64,000 nt of DNA from CAYRWR01 sp964428015 (GCA_964428015.1 CAYRWR010000004.1:62001-126000), one strand, 5' to 3'. Shown: positions 9,487 to 16,742, numbered from the stretch's first letter. Program-made: numbers and translations. The notes: a model not told the origin generated them from the letters alone.

Positions 9487-9577
9487 TGTCACCCTGAGTT
9501 TCTACCTCATACTTAGCCGCACTACCGAAGGGTGCTCGGTAGTACTGCAAGGGCCCGGGTGGTGAACTCGGAATGAC
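9487..9577. repeat. Internally deleted palindromic repeat (copy C)
   Basis: Same ends as copies A and B, but the central loop is deleted so that ACTACCGAAGG passes almost directly into TCGGTAGT. A fragment of another left half (about 9472-9486) precedes it. It stops eight bases before the stop codon of the GIY-YIG gene. Confidence 0.8.
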
Positions 9578-9584
9578 TCAATGG

Positions 9585-9881
9585 TCACTTCCAAATAAAT
9601 TTCTTTTTTGAATACAGTCTAAGTTTTTCATCATTCTGTTCTATCAGCGCGCTTTTCTTTTTACGGCTCCAATTTTTCAATTGTTTTTCCCGCTCAATTG
9701 CCTGATCAACATTACTGAATTCTTCCTGATGTTGAAGGACTACGGGTCTACGGGTGTAGGTATAGCTTTTATCATCATATCCTGAATTGTGTTGAATAAT
9801 CCGTTGTTCTAGATTACTGGTTACTCCGATGTAATAAGAATCATCACTGCATAAAACGATGTATACATAATATGTTTTCAT
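9585..9881 (-). CDS. Solo GIY-YIG nuclease domain protein
   Basis: A 98-residue single-domain GIY-YIG protein (UvrC/SLX1 N-terminal fold; COG2827-like). The YVYIV and YYIGVT strands give the GIY-YIG motif, followed by the conserved Arg in LEQRIIQH and the metal-binding Glu in AIEREKQLKNW. ATG at 9881 with AGGAGA six bases upstream. Family members are candidate structure-specific or homing-type DNA nucleases, but the cellular role of the solo proteins is not settled. The gene is enclosed on both sides by copies of the same palindromic repeat, with repeat DNA ending within eight bases of its stop codon and resuming about 42 bases upstream of its start. This suggests the gene and the repeats move or are maintained together. 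Confidence 0.9.
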   Translation of the reverse strand: MKTYYVYIVLCSDDSYYIGVTSNLEQRIIQHNSGYDDKSYTYTRRPVVLQHQEEFSNVDQAIEREKQLKNWSRKKKSALIEQNDEKLRLYSKKKFIWK

Positions 9882-9922
9882 TAACTTCTCCTGTTAAGTA
9901 TTTTCACTTGTCACACCCAAGC

Positions 9923-10090
9923 TGTCACCCTGAGACTCTACCCCATGCTGTACACCCAAGGTGTCACCCTGAGTATCTACCCCATATTTTACCCCACTAC
10001 CGAAGGGGAGTTGTACAATGAAGGTATTCACTTTGTAGACCGTTCCTCGGTAGTGCTGCAAAGGCCCTGGCGGTGAACTCGGAATGACAC
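9923..10090. repeat. Half-repeat plus full palindromic repeat (copy D)
   Basis: A 38-base half unit starting at 9923 is followed by a full unit from 9961 to 10090. The ends match the other copies (GTGTCACCCTGAG; CTCGGAATGACAC). The central loop is longer and different (TTGTACAATGAAGG), so loops vary while stems are kept. Confidence 0.85.
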
Positions 10091-10105
10091 ATAGGGTATT
10101 ATACT

Positions 10106-10260
10106 GTGTCACCCTGAGTATCCACCCCACATTTTACCCACAACGTGTCACCCTGAGTATCCACCCCACATTTTACCCCACTACCGAAGGGAGACGGTGA
10201 CCAAAGTGACTCTTCCTCGGTAGTGCTGTAGAGGCCTGGGCGGTGTACTCGGAATGACAG
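10106..10260. repeat. Half-repeat plus full palindromic repeat (copy E)
   Basis: A 39-base half unit at 10106 is followed by a full unit from 10145 to about 10260. The central arms are CTACCGAAGG and TCCTCGGTAG, with a variant loop. It ends 13 bases before the stop of the downstream bactofilin-like lipoprotein gene. Confidence 0.85.
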
Positions 10261-10272
10261 CTTTTTATAAAT

Positions 10273-10626
10273 TTACTCCCCCTCCGTCCACACCCTCCCC
10301 GCCAGTCTCCCCCGTATCACCACCTCCCCACCCATCTGGTAGATATCCCCATGCAATGTCCCGTCCACCAACACCGAGCTGTTAGAGTACACATAGACAT
10401 CCCCCTCCACCATCCCCAGCAGGCGGAAGGCCGCGCCGTTGGTCACGATAATATCCCCCCGGTGGATCTTCACGAAGGAAGTGTTCCGGCTCACCGTCAT
10501 CCCGGTGGGTCGGGGCCGAACGGCATTGCCGGGCGGGTCATAGACCGTCTGGGTGTCCCGGCAGGACAGCACTGCCAGGCTCAGGACCGACAGGACCAGC
10601 AGTCCCGCTGCCCTGTGCGCCTTCAC
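10273..10626 (-). CDS. Small lipoprotein with bactofilin-like repeats
   Basis: A 117-residue protein with a lipoprotein signal peptide (lipobox LAVLSC, Cys about 22) and a C-terminal half of short beta-strand repeats: GDIIVTNGAAF, GDVYVYSNSSVLVDG, GDIYQMGGEVVIRGRLAG. The regular hydrophobic-Gly pattern resembles bactofilin-type polymer-forming beta-helices (DUF583). Bactofilins are normally cytoplasmic or membrane-bound scaffolds; an exported, lipid-anchored version would act in the periplasm or outer membrane. Its ATG overlaps the stop of the upstream membrane protein gene in an ATGA, so the two are translationally coupled and may form a complex. Family assignment is from pattern only. Confidence 0.7.
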   Translation of the reverse strand: MKAHRAAGLLVLSVLSLAVLSCRDTQTVYDPPGNAVRPRPTGMTVSRNTSFVKIHRGDIIVTNGAAFRLLGMVEGDVYVYSNSSVLVDGTLHGDIYQMGGEVVIRGRLAGRVWTEGE

Positions 10627-11495
10627 GGTTTCCCCCGCTTAGTCTTCCTGCTCTGATCAAACACTTTTTTTTCCATCAGATTGGCCAGGTAATAGGTATT
10701 GGTGAAGCGGCTCTCCCGGGCGGTGATGACGATCACCTCCAGGATCAGATTGGTATTGATAGCTTCGAATCCGTACCAGGTGTAGGGATGCTTTCTGCCG
10801 ATCTTATCGAAATACAGTCCGGCATTGGTACCGGTACTCTTCTCCCCGTAGACGGTCAGCCCGTAGCGCTGAGTGACATAACCCGTGAAGTCTGACACGG
10901 TGAGGATTTTCCGGGGGATACCGTCCTGTTTCACCTGTCCCGCCAGGCTGTCGGGGAGGAGGATGGTGTAGTCCATGCCGACGGACTTCATGGCATTAGG
11001 CGGGATGAACAGGGGAAAGTCCTCATCCAGGTATTTATTGATACTGCTCCTATTCACTTTATAGGTATAGCGGGTGTCCCGGTAATAGGTATTACAATCC
11101 ACCTGCTTGACCAGCACTCCCTTGTCCTTGAGATTGTAGATATCGAAGGTGAGCCCCGACTCCAGCCAGCCGTAGTCCAGGAGTGATTTTCTGTCCAGGG
11201 CCTGCCCTTCCTCACGCCGGATCTCCAGGGCCACAGCCTCGGAATTGAGGTAGGTGAAAAAGTCCGCGTTCTGCTCCTTCTGGAGCCGGTTCATGATGAG
11301 GGAGCCGCACCCTACGATCAGTCCGATCAGCAGGGACAGGGTCAGGATCAGGTTCTGCTGTATGGTCAACCGGGTGTTGGTCCGGTTCTGGTTATCCAGG
11401 ATGTCGTTCTGCTGAATGAGCAGTTGATTGAGCCCGGCCAGGTGGGCCGTGGTTTCTTGGTTTCGGGATACATCCGGTTTTTCCTCTGGATTCAT
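10623..11495 (-). CDS. Hypothetical membrane protein coupled to bactofilin-like lipoprotein
   Basis: A 290-residue protein: a polar Gln/Asn-rich N-terminus (about residues 1-48, probably coiled coil), one transmembrane helix (about 49-70, LILTLSLLIGLIVGCG), and an extracytoplasmic domain of about 220 residues with no motif I recognise. ATG at 11495 is chosen because AAGGAG lies five bases upstream; an upstream GTG overlaps that site. It shares an ATGA overlap with the bactofilin-like gene downstream. Upstream, 38 bases before the start, lies the 21-bp repeat array, which may therefore contain or control the promoter. Function unknown. Confidence 0.75.
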   Translation of the reverse strand: MNPEEKPDVSRNQETTAHLAGLNQLLIQQNDILDNQNRTNTRLTIQQNLILTLSLLIGLIVGCGSLIMNRLQKEQNADFFTYLNSEAVALEIRREEGQALDRKSLLDYGWLESGLTFDIYNLKDKGVLVKQVDCNTYYRDTRYTYKVNRSSINKYLDEDFPLFIPPNAMKSVGMDYTILLPDSLAGQVKQDGIPRKILTVSDFTGYVTQRYGLTVYGEKSTGTNAGLYFDKIGRKHPYTWYGFEAINTNLILEVIVITARESRFTNTYYLANLMEKKVFDQSRKTKRGKP

Positions 11496-11532
11496 AAGCA
11501 CTCCTTGTCTTAATTATTATATTTTTTACTTT

Positions 11533-11763
11533 CCGGCTCTGAGGTAATAAAAAGTACCTTTGAGGTAGTAAAAGGAAGCTCTGAGCCGGTAAAAAGTACC
11601 TCAGAGGTACTTAAAGGTACCTTCAGGCTCCGAATTAGTACCTCCGGGGTAGTAATTGGTACCTTTGAGCCCGGGTTTTGTACCTAAAAGGTAGTAATTA
11701 GTACCTCAGAGGTAGCAACAGCCGGCTCTGAGGTATAAAAAAGCAGGCCGGAGGTACTAAACC
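11533..11763. repeat. Tandem array of eleven 21-bp palindromic units
   Basis: Units begin at 11533, 11554, 11575, 11596, 11617, 11638, 11659, 11680, 11701, 11722 and 11743 with no slip in register. The consensus is about GTACCTCTGAGGTAGTAAAA: a palindromic head (GTACCTC/GAGGTAC) and an A/T-rich tail. The left half-site alternates between GTACCTC and CCGGCTC, and the right between GAGGTAG and GAGCCGG. A period of 21 bp puts every unit on the same face of the helix, and it also equals seven codons: one plus-strand frame reads as a degenerate heptad (STSEVLK, STFEVVK, GSSEPVK) but has no start codon and is broken by stops. Confidence 0.88.
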
Positions 11764-11774
11764 TATCCGGGAAA

Positions 11775-11809
11775 TAAAAAACCGGAGAAACCCACTCAGT
11801 CTCTCCGGT
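11775..11809 (-). terminator. Terminator of the helical-protein gene
   Basis: On the minus strand, ACCGGAGAGACTGAG forms a stem with TTTCTCCGGT, followed by a run of Ts. It lies between the stop codon at 11827 and the 21-bp array. Confidence 0.8.
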
Positions 11810-11826
11810 ATGAGATGGTACCGCGT

Positions 11827-12318
11827 TTATTCCGCGGTGTTGGTGTCGTGGCTGCTGGATTTGCGGGGCCGTCCCGGGAAGCGGGCGGACAGGTCTTCGT
11901 AAACGTTCTTGGCGCCGTAGATATTGGACTTAGCCGTGTGTTTGGCGGCATTGTACAGCATCAGGGCCCCGGCGTAGGCTTCGCTGCCGGACAGCAGCAT
12001 GGTGTCATTGAGGGCATCGGTGATCTGCAGTAGAGGCTGGTATATGGAACGCAGGGAGACCACCGCGTCCACGTCCACCTTGAGATCATTTACATCCAGG
12101 AACGGGGGTACCAGGTCGATATTGGAGTCACAGTACTCCAGAGCCTTCTGTACAAAAGGTACAGTCTTGTCGCCCATCTTGGGCAATTCTATTCTCTCAT
12201 CCGCGCTCAGAGTCTTGAGCTGAGGCAGGAGCTTCGCCTTGAGTGTAGCGATCGCCGCCGTCACTTCCGCCATATCACTTTCATTCATCCCGAAAGACAC
12301 CAGATTCTGTTGAGCCAT
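11827..12318 (-). CDS. Small all-helical protein of unknown function
   Basis: A 163-residue protein from the ATG at 12318, chosen because AAGGAGG lies just upstream; the frame extends 13 codons further without a ribosome-binding site. It is predicted almost wholly helical, with a basic tail (RFPGRPRK) followed by a short Ser/Thr-rich end. It has the look of a family of about 150-180 residues that I recall only as hypothetical proteins in Bacteroidetes-like genomes (landmarks such as PKMGDKTVPFV, DLVPPFLDV, YEDLSARFPGRPRK). That recollection is unverified. It has its own promoter about 180 bases upstream and its own terminator. The 21-bp array begins directly after that terminator, so the protein is a candidate binder of the array. 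Confidence 0.75.
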   Translation of the reverse strand: MAQQNLVSFGMNESDMAEVTAAIATLKAKLLPQLKTLSADERIELPKMGDKTVPFVQKALEYCDSNIDLVPPFLDVNDLKVDVDAVVSLRSIYQPLLQITDALNDTMLLSGSEAYAGALMLYNAAKHTAKSNIYGAKNVYEDLSARFPGRPRKSSSHDTNTAE

Positions 12319-12497
12319 TTTGGCCTCCTTAAAAGAAATTTTTTCATTACGAATCACAGCAAACCCCTTTTTGATTATTGTTTAAACATTATTTATTCTA
12401 TTTATATACATATCAATGATTATACCACACACTATACTAACCTGCACGGCACATATATACGTTTCTATTACCCGTTTCCATAACATTTAAGTAACGT

Positions 12498-12526
12498 ATA
12501 ATAACAATATTTGTTTACTTTGTCAA
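12498..12526 (-). promoter_or_regulatory. Promoter for the helical-protein gene
   Basis: On the minus strand, -35 TTGACA, 17-base spacer, -10 TATTAT. The start codon is at 12318, leaving an unusually long leader of roughly 170 bases with no open frame and no obvious riboswitch. Confidence 0.65.
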
Positions 12527-12529
12527 TAT

Positions 12530-13390
12530 TTGTATTTTTGATATACACTTACAGTGTGATAAATGGACGTAACTTGAAACCAAAGGTTGTTCACCCTTAC
12601 GATACTCCCTCGTATTTATCCGACCAGGACCGCAGGTCCGCATGTCGCCGTCTACCAAACAGCCCCACGCCCCCCCCCTTTGGCCACTAGATACTGTCGG
12701 TAACCAGGCTAAAAGCAATACCGACCGAGTCCTCGCCCTCTCCACTTAAGAGCGGGCGGGCGTCGAACAGGCTCTCCCCGGATACCGACCAGACCCGGTG
12801 GGATAAATGCCACACTGTCTACCATTAGTGGGGTGGGCCTCTACTCTTCCCCACTTCGGCAACCTTAGGACAAGCCCCGGCACCCCTCGGCATTACCTCA
12901 GGTCCGGGGCGGGGTGGATTCCGTCAAGGGCCTTGACCCCAGCCTCTTCCCAGCGAGCTGAGCGAGCGGCTGAGTGTGACTGTTGCTCTTCCACTGAGAA
13001 ATCTCCGGCGGGCATATTCATTCTAAATCTTCGCGCTGTAGTAAGAAGTGAGGTATAGTTAATCCGCTTTAATTTACTCATACAGCGTAGCTGGAGATTT
13101 CGATTTTTCTACCGAGGCACGACGCCGAGTTTCACACGATTGCCGGGACCGTACGGAATTCACCCCGCCCCGGACCGCCTGTCGGTCATACCGTCCGAGT
13201 CAACCCCTGAGACATTCTCCATGCTTTGATTTGCCGGGCTAAACAAACAGATTTGTAGAGATGAGAGATAAGATACTGACGGAGTACAGGATTGAGGATA
13301 TCTCCGTTGGCACTCCGATTCCGGAATGACGGAAATGCAGATAAGTACGTTATAGGATTTTTTTAAGACAACTTTTTATAATCGGACGTC
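12530..13390. other. Non-coding, GC-rich, structured region
   Basis: About 860 bases with no credible gene: the three open frames here (12515-12745 minus, 12807-13058 plus, 12893-13081 minus) lack ribosome-binding sites and protein-like composition. It is more GC-rich than its flanks and full of short hairpins, e.g. GGACC-GCA-GGTCC at about 12628, GTGGGG...CCCCAC at 12828-12854, and GTCAAGG-G-CCTTGAC at 12923-12937. I see no match to tRNA, tmRNA, RNase P or SRP RNA landmarks, nor a group II intron domain V. It may be a large structured RNA gene or a decayed element. Confidence 0.5.
12901..13176. repeat. Long nested inverted repeat (candidate structured RNA or non-autonomous element)
   Basis: The outer arms at 12901-12923 (GGTCCGGGGCGGGGTGGATT and CCG) and 13154-13176 are reverse complements with one mismatch in 23 bases. 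Inside them, 12998-13009 and 13090-13101 pair (GAAATCTCCGGC with GCTGGAGATTTC, one mismatch), and inside that 13034-13040 pairs with 13081-13087 (CGCTGTA/TACAGCG). Concentric pairing favours a folded RNA; the outer arms alone would also fit a small element with terminal inverted repeats, but I see no target-site duplication. Confidence 0.6.
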
Positions 13391-13396
13391 AGCGCA

Positions 13397-13412
13397 CACC
13401 GGCGCGCCGGTG
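13397..13412. terminator. Hairpin at 3' end of nifA-like gene
   Basis: A perfect 16-bp palindrome, CACCGGCGCGCCGGTG, eight bases beyond the stop codon of the minus-strand regulator gene. It has no adjoining T run, so it may stabilise the mRNA end rather than terminate on its own. Confidence 0.4.
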
Positions 13413-13420
13413 CTCTCTTT

Positions 13421-14938
13421 TTACCCATTCTCCCGCCGGAAGGCCATCCAGTCCACCTCATATTTCCTCACCCGGAGTCCCATCACCCTCTCGGTCAGCC
13501 CCAGCCGTTTGGCCGCCTGGGCCATATTCCCCCGGCAGTCCTTGAGGGCTTCTATCAGCATCTCCTTTTCCACCACTTCCAGTTTAGTCTCCAGGGTACC
13601 CCGGTACTGGGTACCGCTCTCCCGGCTGGTCTGCAGGCTGGGGGGGAGATGATAGGCGTGGATCACGTCGTCCTCACTAAGGATCACCGCCCTCTCCATC
13701 ACGTTTTCCAGCTCCCGGACATTGCCCGGCCAATGATAAGCCATCAGCATATCGATGGCGGGAGTGGAGATGCGGCGCACTCTTTTGGAGTGAAGCTGGG
13801 TATACTTCTGCACAAAAAAGTCCGCCAGGAGCAGGATATCGCTGCCTCTGTCCCGCAGAGGGGGGATGAAGATGGGAAAAACATTCAGCCGATAGAACAG
13901 GTCTTCCCTGAACTTCCCGGCTTTGATGGATGCCTCCAGGTCGGCATTGGTTGCCGCGATGACCCTGATATCCACCCGGATGGTTTTATTGCCACCCACC
14001 CGTTCAAACTCCCTCTCCTGCAGTACCCGCAGGAGTTTGGTCTGCATAGGCAGGGAAAGCTCCCCTATTTCATCCATAAAAATGGTCCCCTGATGGGCGT
14101 CTTCGAAACGCCCACGCCGGGAATCAATGGCTCCGGTAAAGGCCCCCTTTTCATGTCCGAAAAGTTCGCTTTCGATGATATTTTCCGCCAGGGCGGCACA
14201 GTTGAATTTGATAAAAGGACCCGACTGTCGGGGACTGGCATAATGAATAGCCTGGGCCACCAGCTCCTTGCCCGCTCCGCTTTCCCCCAGGATCAGAGTG
14301 GTGCTGGAGGTCGGGGAAATTTTTTCGATAAGGTCATAGACCTGGGACATAGCTTTGGAATTACCAATAATGTTGGAAGGGCGGTATTTCTGTTTGAGCT
14401 CCCCTTTGAGCCGCAGGTTTTCCTCCCGGAGGCGGTCATTCTCTTCATGCTCCATTTGGTGGAGCTGGACCGCCTGGGCGATCATGGTGGAAATAATGGC
14501 CAGGACCTGGGCGTCATGTTCCAGGGAAAACTCCCCTTCCACCTCACGGTCTATACTGAGCGTCCCGGCTACTTCCTTTCCCAGAATGATAGGTACACAG
14601 ATAAAAGAAATATCTTCGTCAGGATGGACGGTGCGGGCTTTGGTTTTATTGAGAAATTCCTTACTCTGGGAGACCCTCTGAATTATGACGGGTTTACCTG
14701 TAGCCACCACACTGCCGGTCACGCCTTCCCCTACCCGGTATACGCCCCGAGCCTGGGCTTCCTCATCCAGCCCCAGGGAGCTTTCAATAAAAATCTCTTC
14801 GCTGGTACGGTTGAGAATGGACAGAATAGCTCTTTTAACACCCATATGTTCACCTAGAATCTTCATCACCAGTTCCAATACAGCGTGAAGTTCCTGTTTA
14901 TGGTCCATAGCCTGGCTGACATCATAGAGCAAGGGCAA
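13421..14938 (-). CDS. nifA: NifA-like sigma-54-dependent transcriptional activator
   Basis: Enhancer-binding protein that remodels sigma-54 RNA polymerase, probably for nitrogen-fixation genes. Domain order: GAF sensor (about 1-160), AAA+ ATPase (about 190-425) with GESGAGKE Walker A, the sigma-54-contact loop GAFTGA and the DEIGEL Walker B, then a Fis-type HTH (NMAQAAKRLGLTERVMGLRV). It follows nifV on the same strand, which supports NifA over other family members. The start is unclear: TTG at 14938 is possible, but the frame continues upstream to the AAGGAGG site at the end of nifV, where only CTG (14983) or ATA (14992, overlapping the nifV stop as ATAG) are available. Confidence 0.85.
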   Translation of the reverse strand: MPLLYDVSQAMDHKQELHAVLELVMKILGEHMGVKRAILSILNRTSEEIFIESSLGLDEEAQARGVYRVGEGVTGSVVATGKPVIIQRVSQSKEFLNKTKARTVHPDEDISFICVPIILGKEVAGTLSIDREVEGEFSLEHDAQVLAIISTMIAQAVQLHQMEHEENDRLREENLRLKGELKQKYRPSNIIGNSKAMSQVYDLIEKISPTSSTTLILGESGAGKELVAQAIHYASPRQSGPFIKFNCAALAENIIESELFGHEKGAFTGAIDSRRGRFEDAHQGTIFMDEIGELSLPMQTKLLRVLQEREFERVGGNKTIRVDIRVIAATNADLEASIKAGKFREDLFYRLNVFPIFIPPLRDRGSDILLLADFFVQKYTQLHSKRVRRISTPAIDMLMAYHWPGNVRELENVMERAVILSEDDVIHAYHLPPSLQTSRESGTQYRGTLETKLEVVEKEMLIEALKDCRGNMAQAAKRLGLTERVMGLRVRKYEVDWMAFRRENG

Positions 14939-14988
14939 AATCTTGGCCCTACAGAAGGAGTGGAGGTTTTCGTCGCATTTCAGAGCTT

Positions 14989-16122
14989 CTATTTTATTCC
15001 CTCCTTATTAAAATATTTATCCAGAATATGTCTAAGGTATACATCCCCGTTAAGTCCTTTATTATGGGCGTAATACCCCCTTAACAGAATCACTATCTCC
15101 CGGGCGCTGTCCTCATCCAGCTCGATTCCCCACTCTCTGGCCCGGAAGCGTATCGCGGATATACCGCTGTGTTTGCCTATCATCAGCCGCCTCTCCCGGC
15201 CCCAGGTGGAAGGGGCTACGGTTTCGTAGGTCAGTGGATCTTTAAGCAAGCCGTCCACATGGATGCCCGATTCATGGGAAAACACCATTTCCCCCACCCA
15301 GGGTTTATTTTTAGACTGCCAATAACCGCTCATCCCCTCCACCATGAGTGACAAATGGTACAGGTGATTGAAATCCAGTCCTGTGTCTATACCTTCCTGA
15401 AACTGGAGTACAGCCGCGATTTCTTCCAGAGGGGTATTTCCTGCTCTCTCTCCCAGTCCGTTTACTGAGGTGGAAATGTATTTCACCCCGGCTTGTACGG
15501 CACAGAGGCTGTTGGCTGTAGCCATCCCAAAATCATTGTGACCGTGGAATTCCAGTGGTATATCCAGACCATCAACCAGGGGATGCAGGGTATGATATAC
15601 CTGGAGTGGCGACAATAATCCTAGAGTATCCGCGTAACGTACCCTAAATGCTCCTAATTCCTGTGCCAGAAGAAAAAAATCTAAAAGATGACCGGTGTCG
15701 CATCTGCTGGCATCCTCCGCCCCTACACTTACTTTCAAATGATGCTTAACGGCATAATTTAGCACCAGTTCTAACTGATAGAACAGCCAGGCCCGGTCTT
15801 TACCTAATTTGGAATGCAGTAGAATTTCTGACACCGGCGCGGAAACGTGCACCACCTGAGCACCGCAATCCAGACTGGCATCCAGATCTTTGATGCTGAG
15901 CCGATTCCAGGTAAATACTTCGCAGGGCAGTCCCAGTTCCAAAACGTTCTGTATGGCAGACTTTTCCTCTTTACCCATAGCCGGGATTCCAGCTTCGATG
16001 CCTGAAATACCAGCCATAGATAAAGCCCGGGCCAACTCTGTTTTCTCCTCAGCCAGAAAGTCCACTCCAGGGGCTTGTTCCCCATCCCTTAAGGTAGTAT
16101 CCAGAAAATAAATTTTTCCCAT
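14989..16122 (-). CDS. nifV: Homocitrate synthase (NifV)
   Basis: Condenses acetyl-CoA with 2-oxoglutarate to (R)-homocitrate, the organic ligand of the FeMo cofactor of nitrogenase. The 377 residues show DTTLRDGEQAPGV (8-20), the metal-binding HGHND at 193-197 and the NGLGERAGNTPLEE signature of the DRE-TIM family. It resembles isopropylmalate synthase as well, but the short length without a LeuA regulatory domain, the adjacent NifA-type regulator and the sigma-54 promoter support NifV. ATG at 16122 with AAGG upstream. It forms an operon with nifA. No nitrogenase structural genes lie in the window. Confidence 0.9.
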   Translation of the reverse strand: MGKIYFLDTTLRDGEQAPGVDFLAEEKTELARALSMAGISGIEAGIPAMGKEEKSAIQNVLELGLPCEVFTWNRLSIKDLDASLDCGAQVVHVSAPVSEILLHSKLGKDRAWLFYQLELVLNYAVKHHLKVSVGAEDASRCDTGHLLDFFLLAQELGAFRVRYADTLGLLSPLQVYHTLHPLVDGLDIPLEFHGHNDFGMATANSLCAVQAGVKYISTSVNGLGERAGNTPLEEIAAVLQFQEGIDTGLDFNHLYHLSLMVEGMSGYWQSKNKPWVGEMVFSHESGIHVDGLLKDPLTYETVAPSTWGRERRLMIGKHSGISAIRFRAREWGIELDEDSAREIVILLRGYYAHNKGLNGDVYLRHILDKYFNKEGIK

Positions 16123-16154
16123 TCCGCAACCTTAAATTTTTATCCCCTAATACA

Positions 16155-16170
16155 TGCAAGAATCATGCCG
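16155..16170 (-). promoter_or_regulatory. Sigma-54 (-24/-12) promoter for nifV-nifA
   Basis: Minus strand CGGCATGATTCTTGCA matches TGGCACGN4TTGCA at all but two positions, with the required ten bases between GG and GC. It lies about 33 bases before the nifV start. Because nifA is in the same operon, NifA would activate its own synthesis. I found no TGT-N10-ACA NifA site in the 170 bases upstream. Confidence 0.8.
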
Positions 16171-16279
16171 GAAACCGAATATTTCACCAACAGTATAATA
16201 TACTATACAACATGAAGTTATGCAATTATATGCACTTTTTATAATCATTTTAGTTGCATTATTTTTAATCGTTGTATAT

Positions 16280-16308
16280 TTGACATGTTCTTATTTTGTG
16301 CATATACT
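16280..16308 (+). promoter_or_regulatory. Sigma-70 promoter for HEPN-like/GNAT operon
   Basis: TTGACA, 17-base spacer, TATACT, about 30 bases before the ATG at 16338, which has a strong GAGGAGGT site. It diverges from the sigma-54 promoter of nifV within the same 215-base intergenic region. Confidence 0.75.
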
Positions 16309-16337
16309 TATTTGAAACTAAATGAGGAGGTGCAATA

Positions 16338-16742
16338 ATGGCAACAATGACTGAAATTCCGTTTTATGTGGCGGAAGGAAAAAGTTATCTCAGGACAGTG
16401 ACACGCTCTCTGGACAGTCCAAAATTTAATCCCTTGATCCTGTACAACATCCTGTCCATGGCCATTGAAAAAATGTTTATGGCCTTTATCATGAGCCGGG
16501 GCCAGCTGCCTGAAAATCACACTCTGAATGATCTGCTGTTCTATGTATTGGGGCTGGAGGATCTGGATGAGGAGATTCAGTCCGGCATAAAAGAAATGGA
16601 CTCCTATCAGGAATTGTGCTCCACAGATAAATACACCCGAAAAGAGATTCAACAGAGTGATGTCCTTCGCTTTTTGGAATTGACTAAAAAAATTTCTGAT
16701 TGGGTAGACTCTCAGCTTAGTACTACTGCTCATGTGTCCTGA
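16338..16742 (+). CDS. HEPN-like helical protein
   Basis: A 134-residue helical protein. The stretch LYNILSMAIEKMFMAFIMSR followed by GQLPENHTLNDLL resembles the HEPN pattern, in which an Arg and a His separated by a few residues form the RNase site (here Arg-x6-His). HEPN proteins are often RNases or nucleotide-binding partners of transferases. The next gene, a GNAT acetyltransferase, starts 11 bases before this one ends, so the two are translationally coupled and may work as a pair. Divergent from nifV, so a nitrogen-fixation role is possible but not shown. HEPN assignment is tentative. Confidence 0.6.
   Translation: MATMTEIPFYVAEGKSYLRTVTRSLDSPKFNPLILYNILSMAIEKMFMAFIMSRGQLPENHTLNDLLFYVLGLEDLDEEIQSGIKEMDSYQELCSTDKYTRKEIQQSDVLRFLELTKKISDWVDSQLSTTAHVS

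Noticed and set aside
9057..10260. CRISPR array
   Set aside because: The repeats are ~115 bp and 39 bp, joined directly or with coding sequence between them. There are no uniform unique spacers and no cas genes.
11526..11684. Coding heptad-repeat protein in the 21-bp array
   Set aside because: The frame reads as heptads but has no start codon or ribosome-binding site and is broken by stops at 11685 and beyond. I keep decayed coding as an alternative in the finding.
12590..12800. Degraded 23S rRNA fragment
   Set aside because: A few short words recall 23S in antisense order, but no run of conserved rRNA sequence could be aligned by eye.
12515..13081. Small proteins at 12515-12745 (minus), 12807-13058 (plus) and 12893-13081 (minus)
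   Set aside because: No ribosome-binding sites, unlike-protein composition, and overlap with inverted repeats.
13649..14857. 402-codon plus-strand frame antisense to nifA
   Set aside because: The minus strand carries the full GAF-AAA+-HTH protein with GAFTGA; this frame has no family signature.
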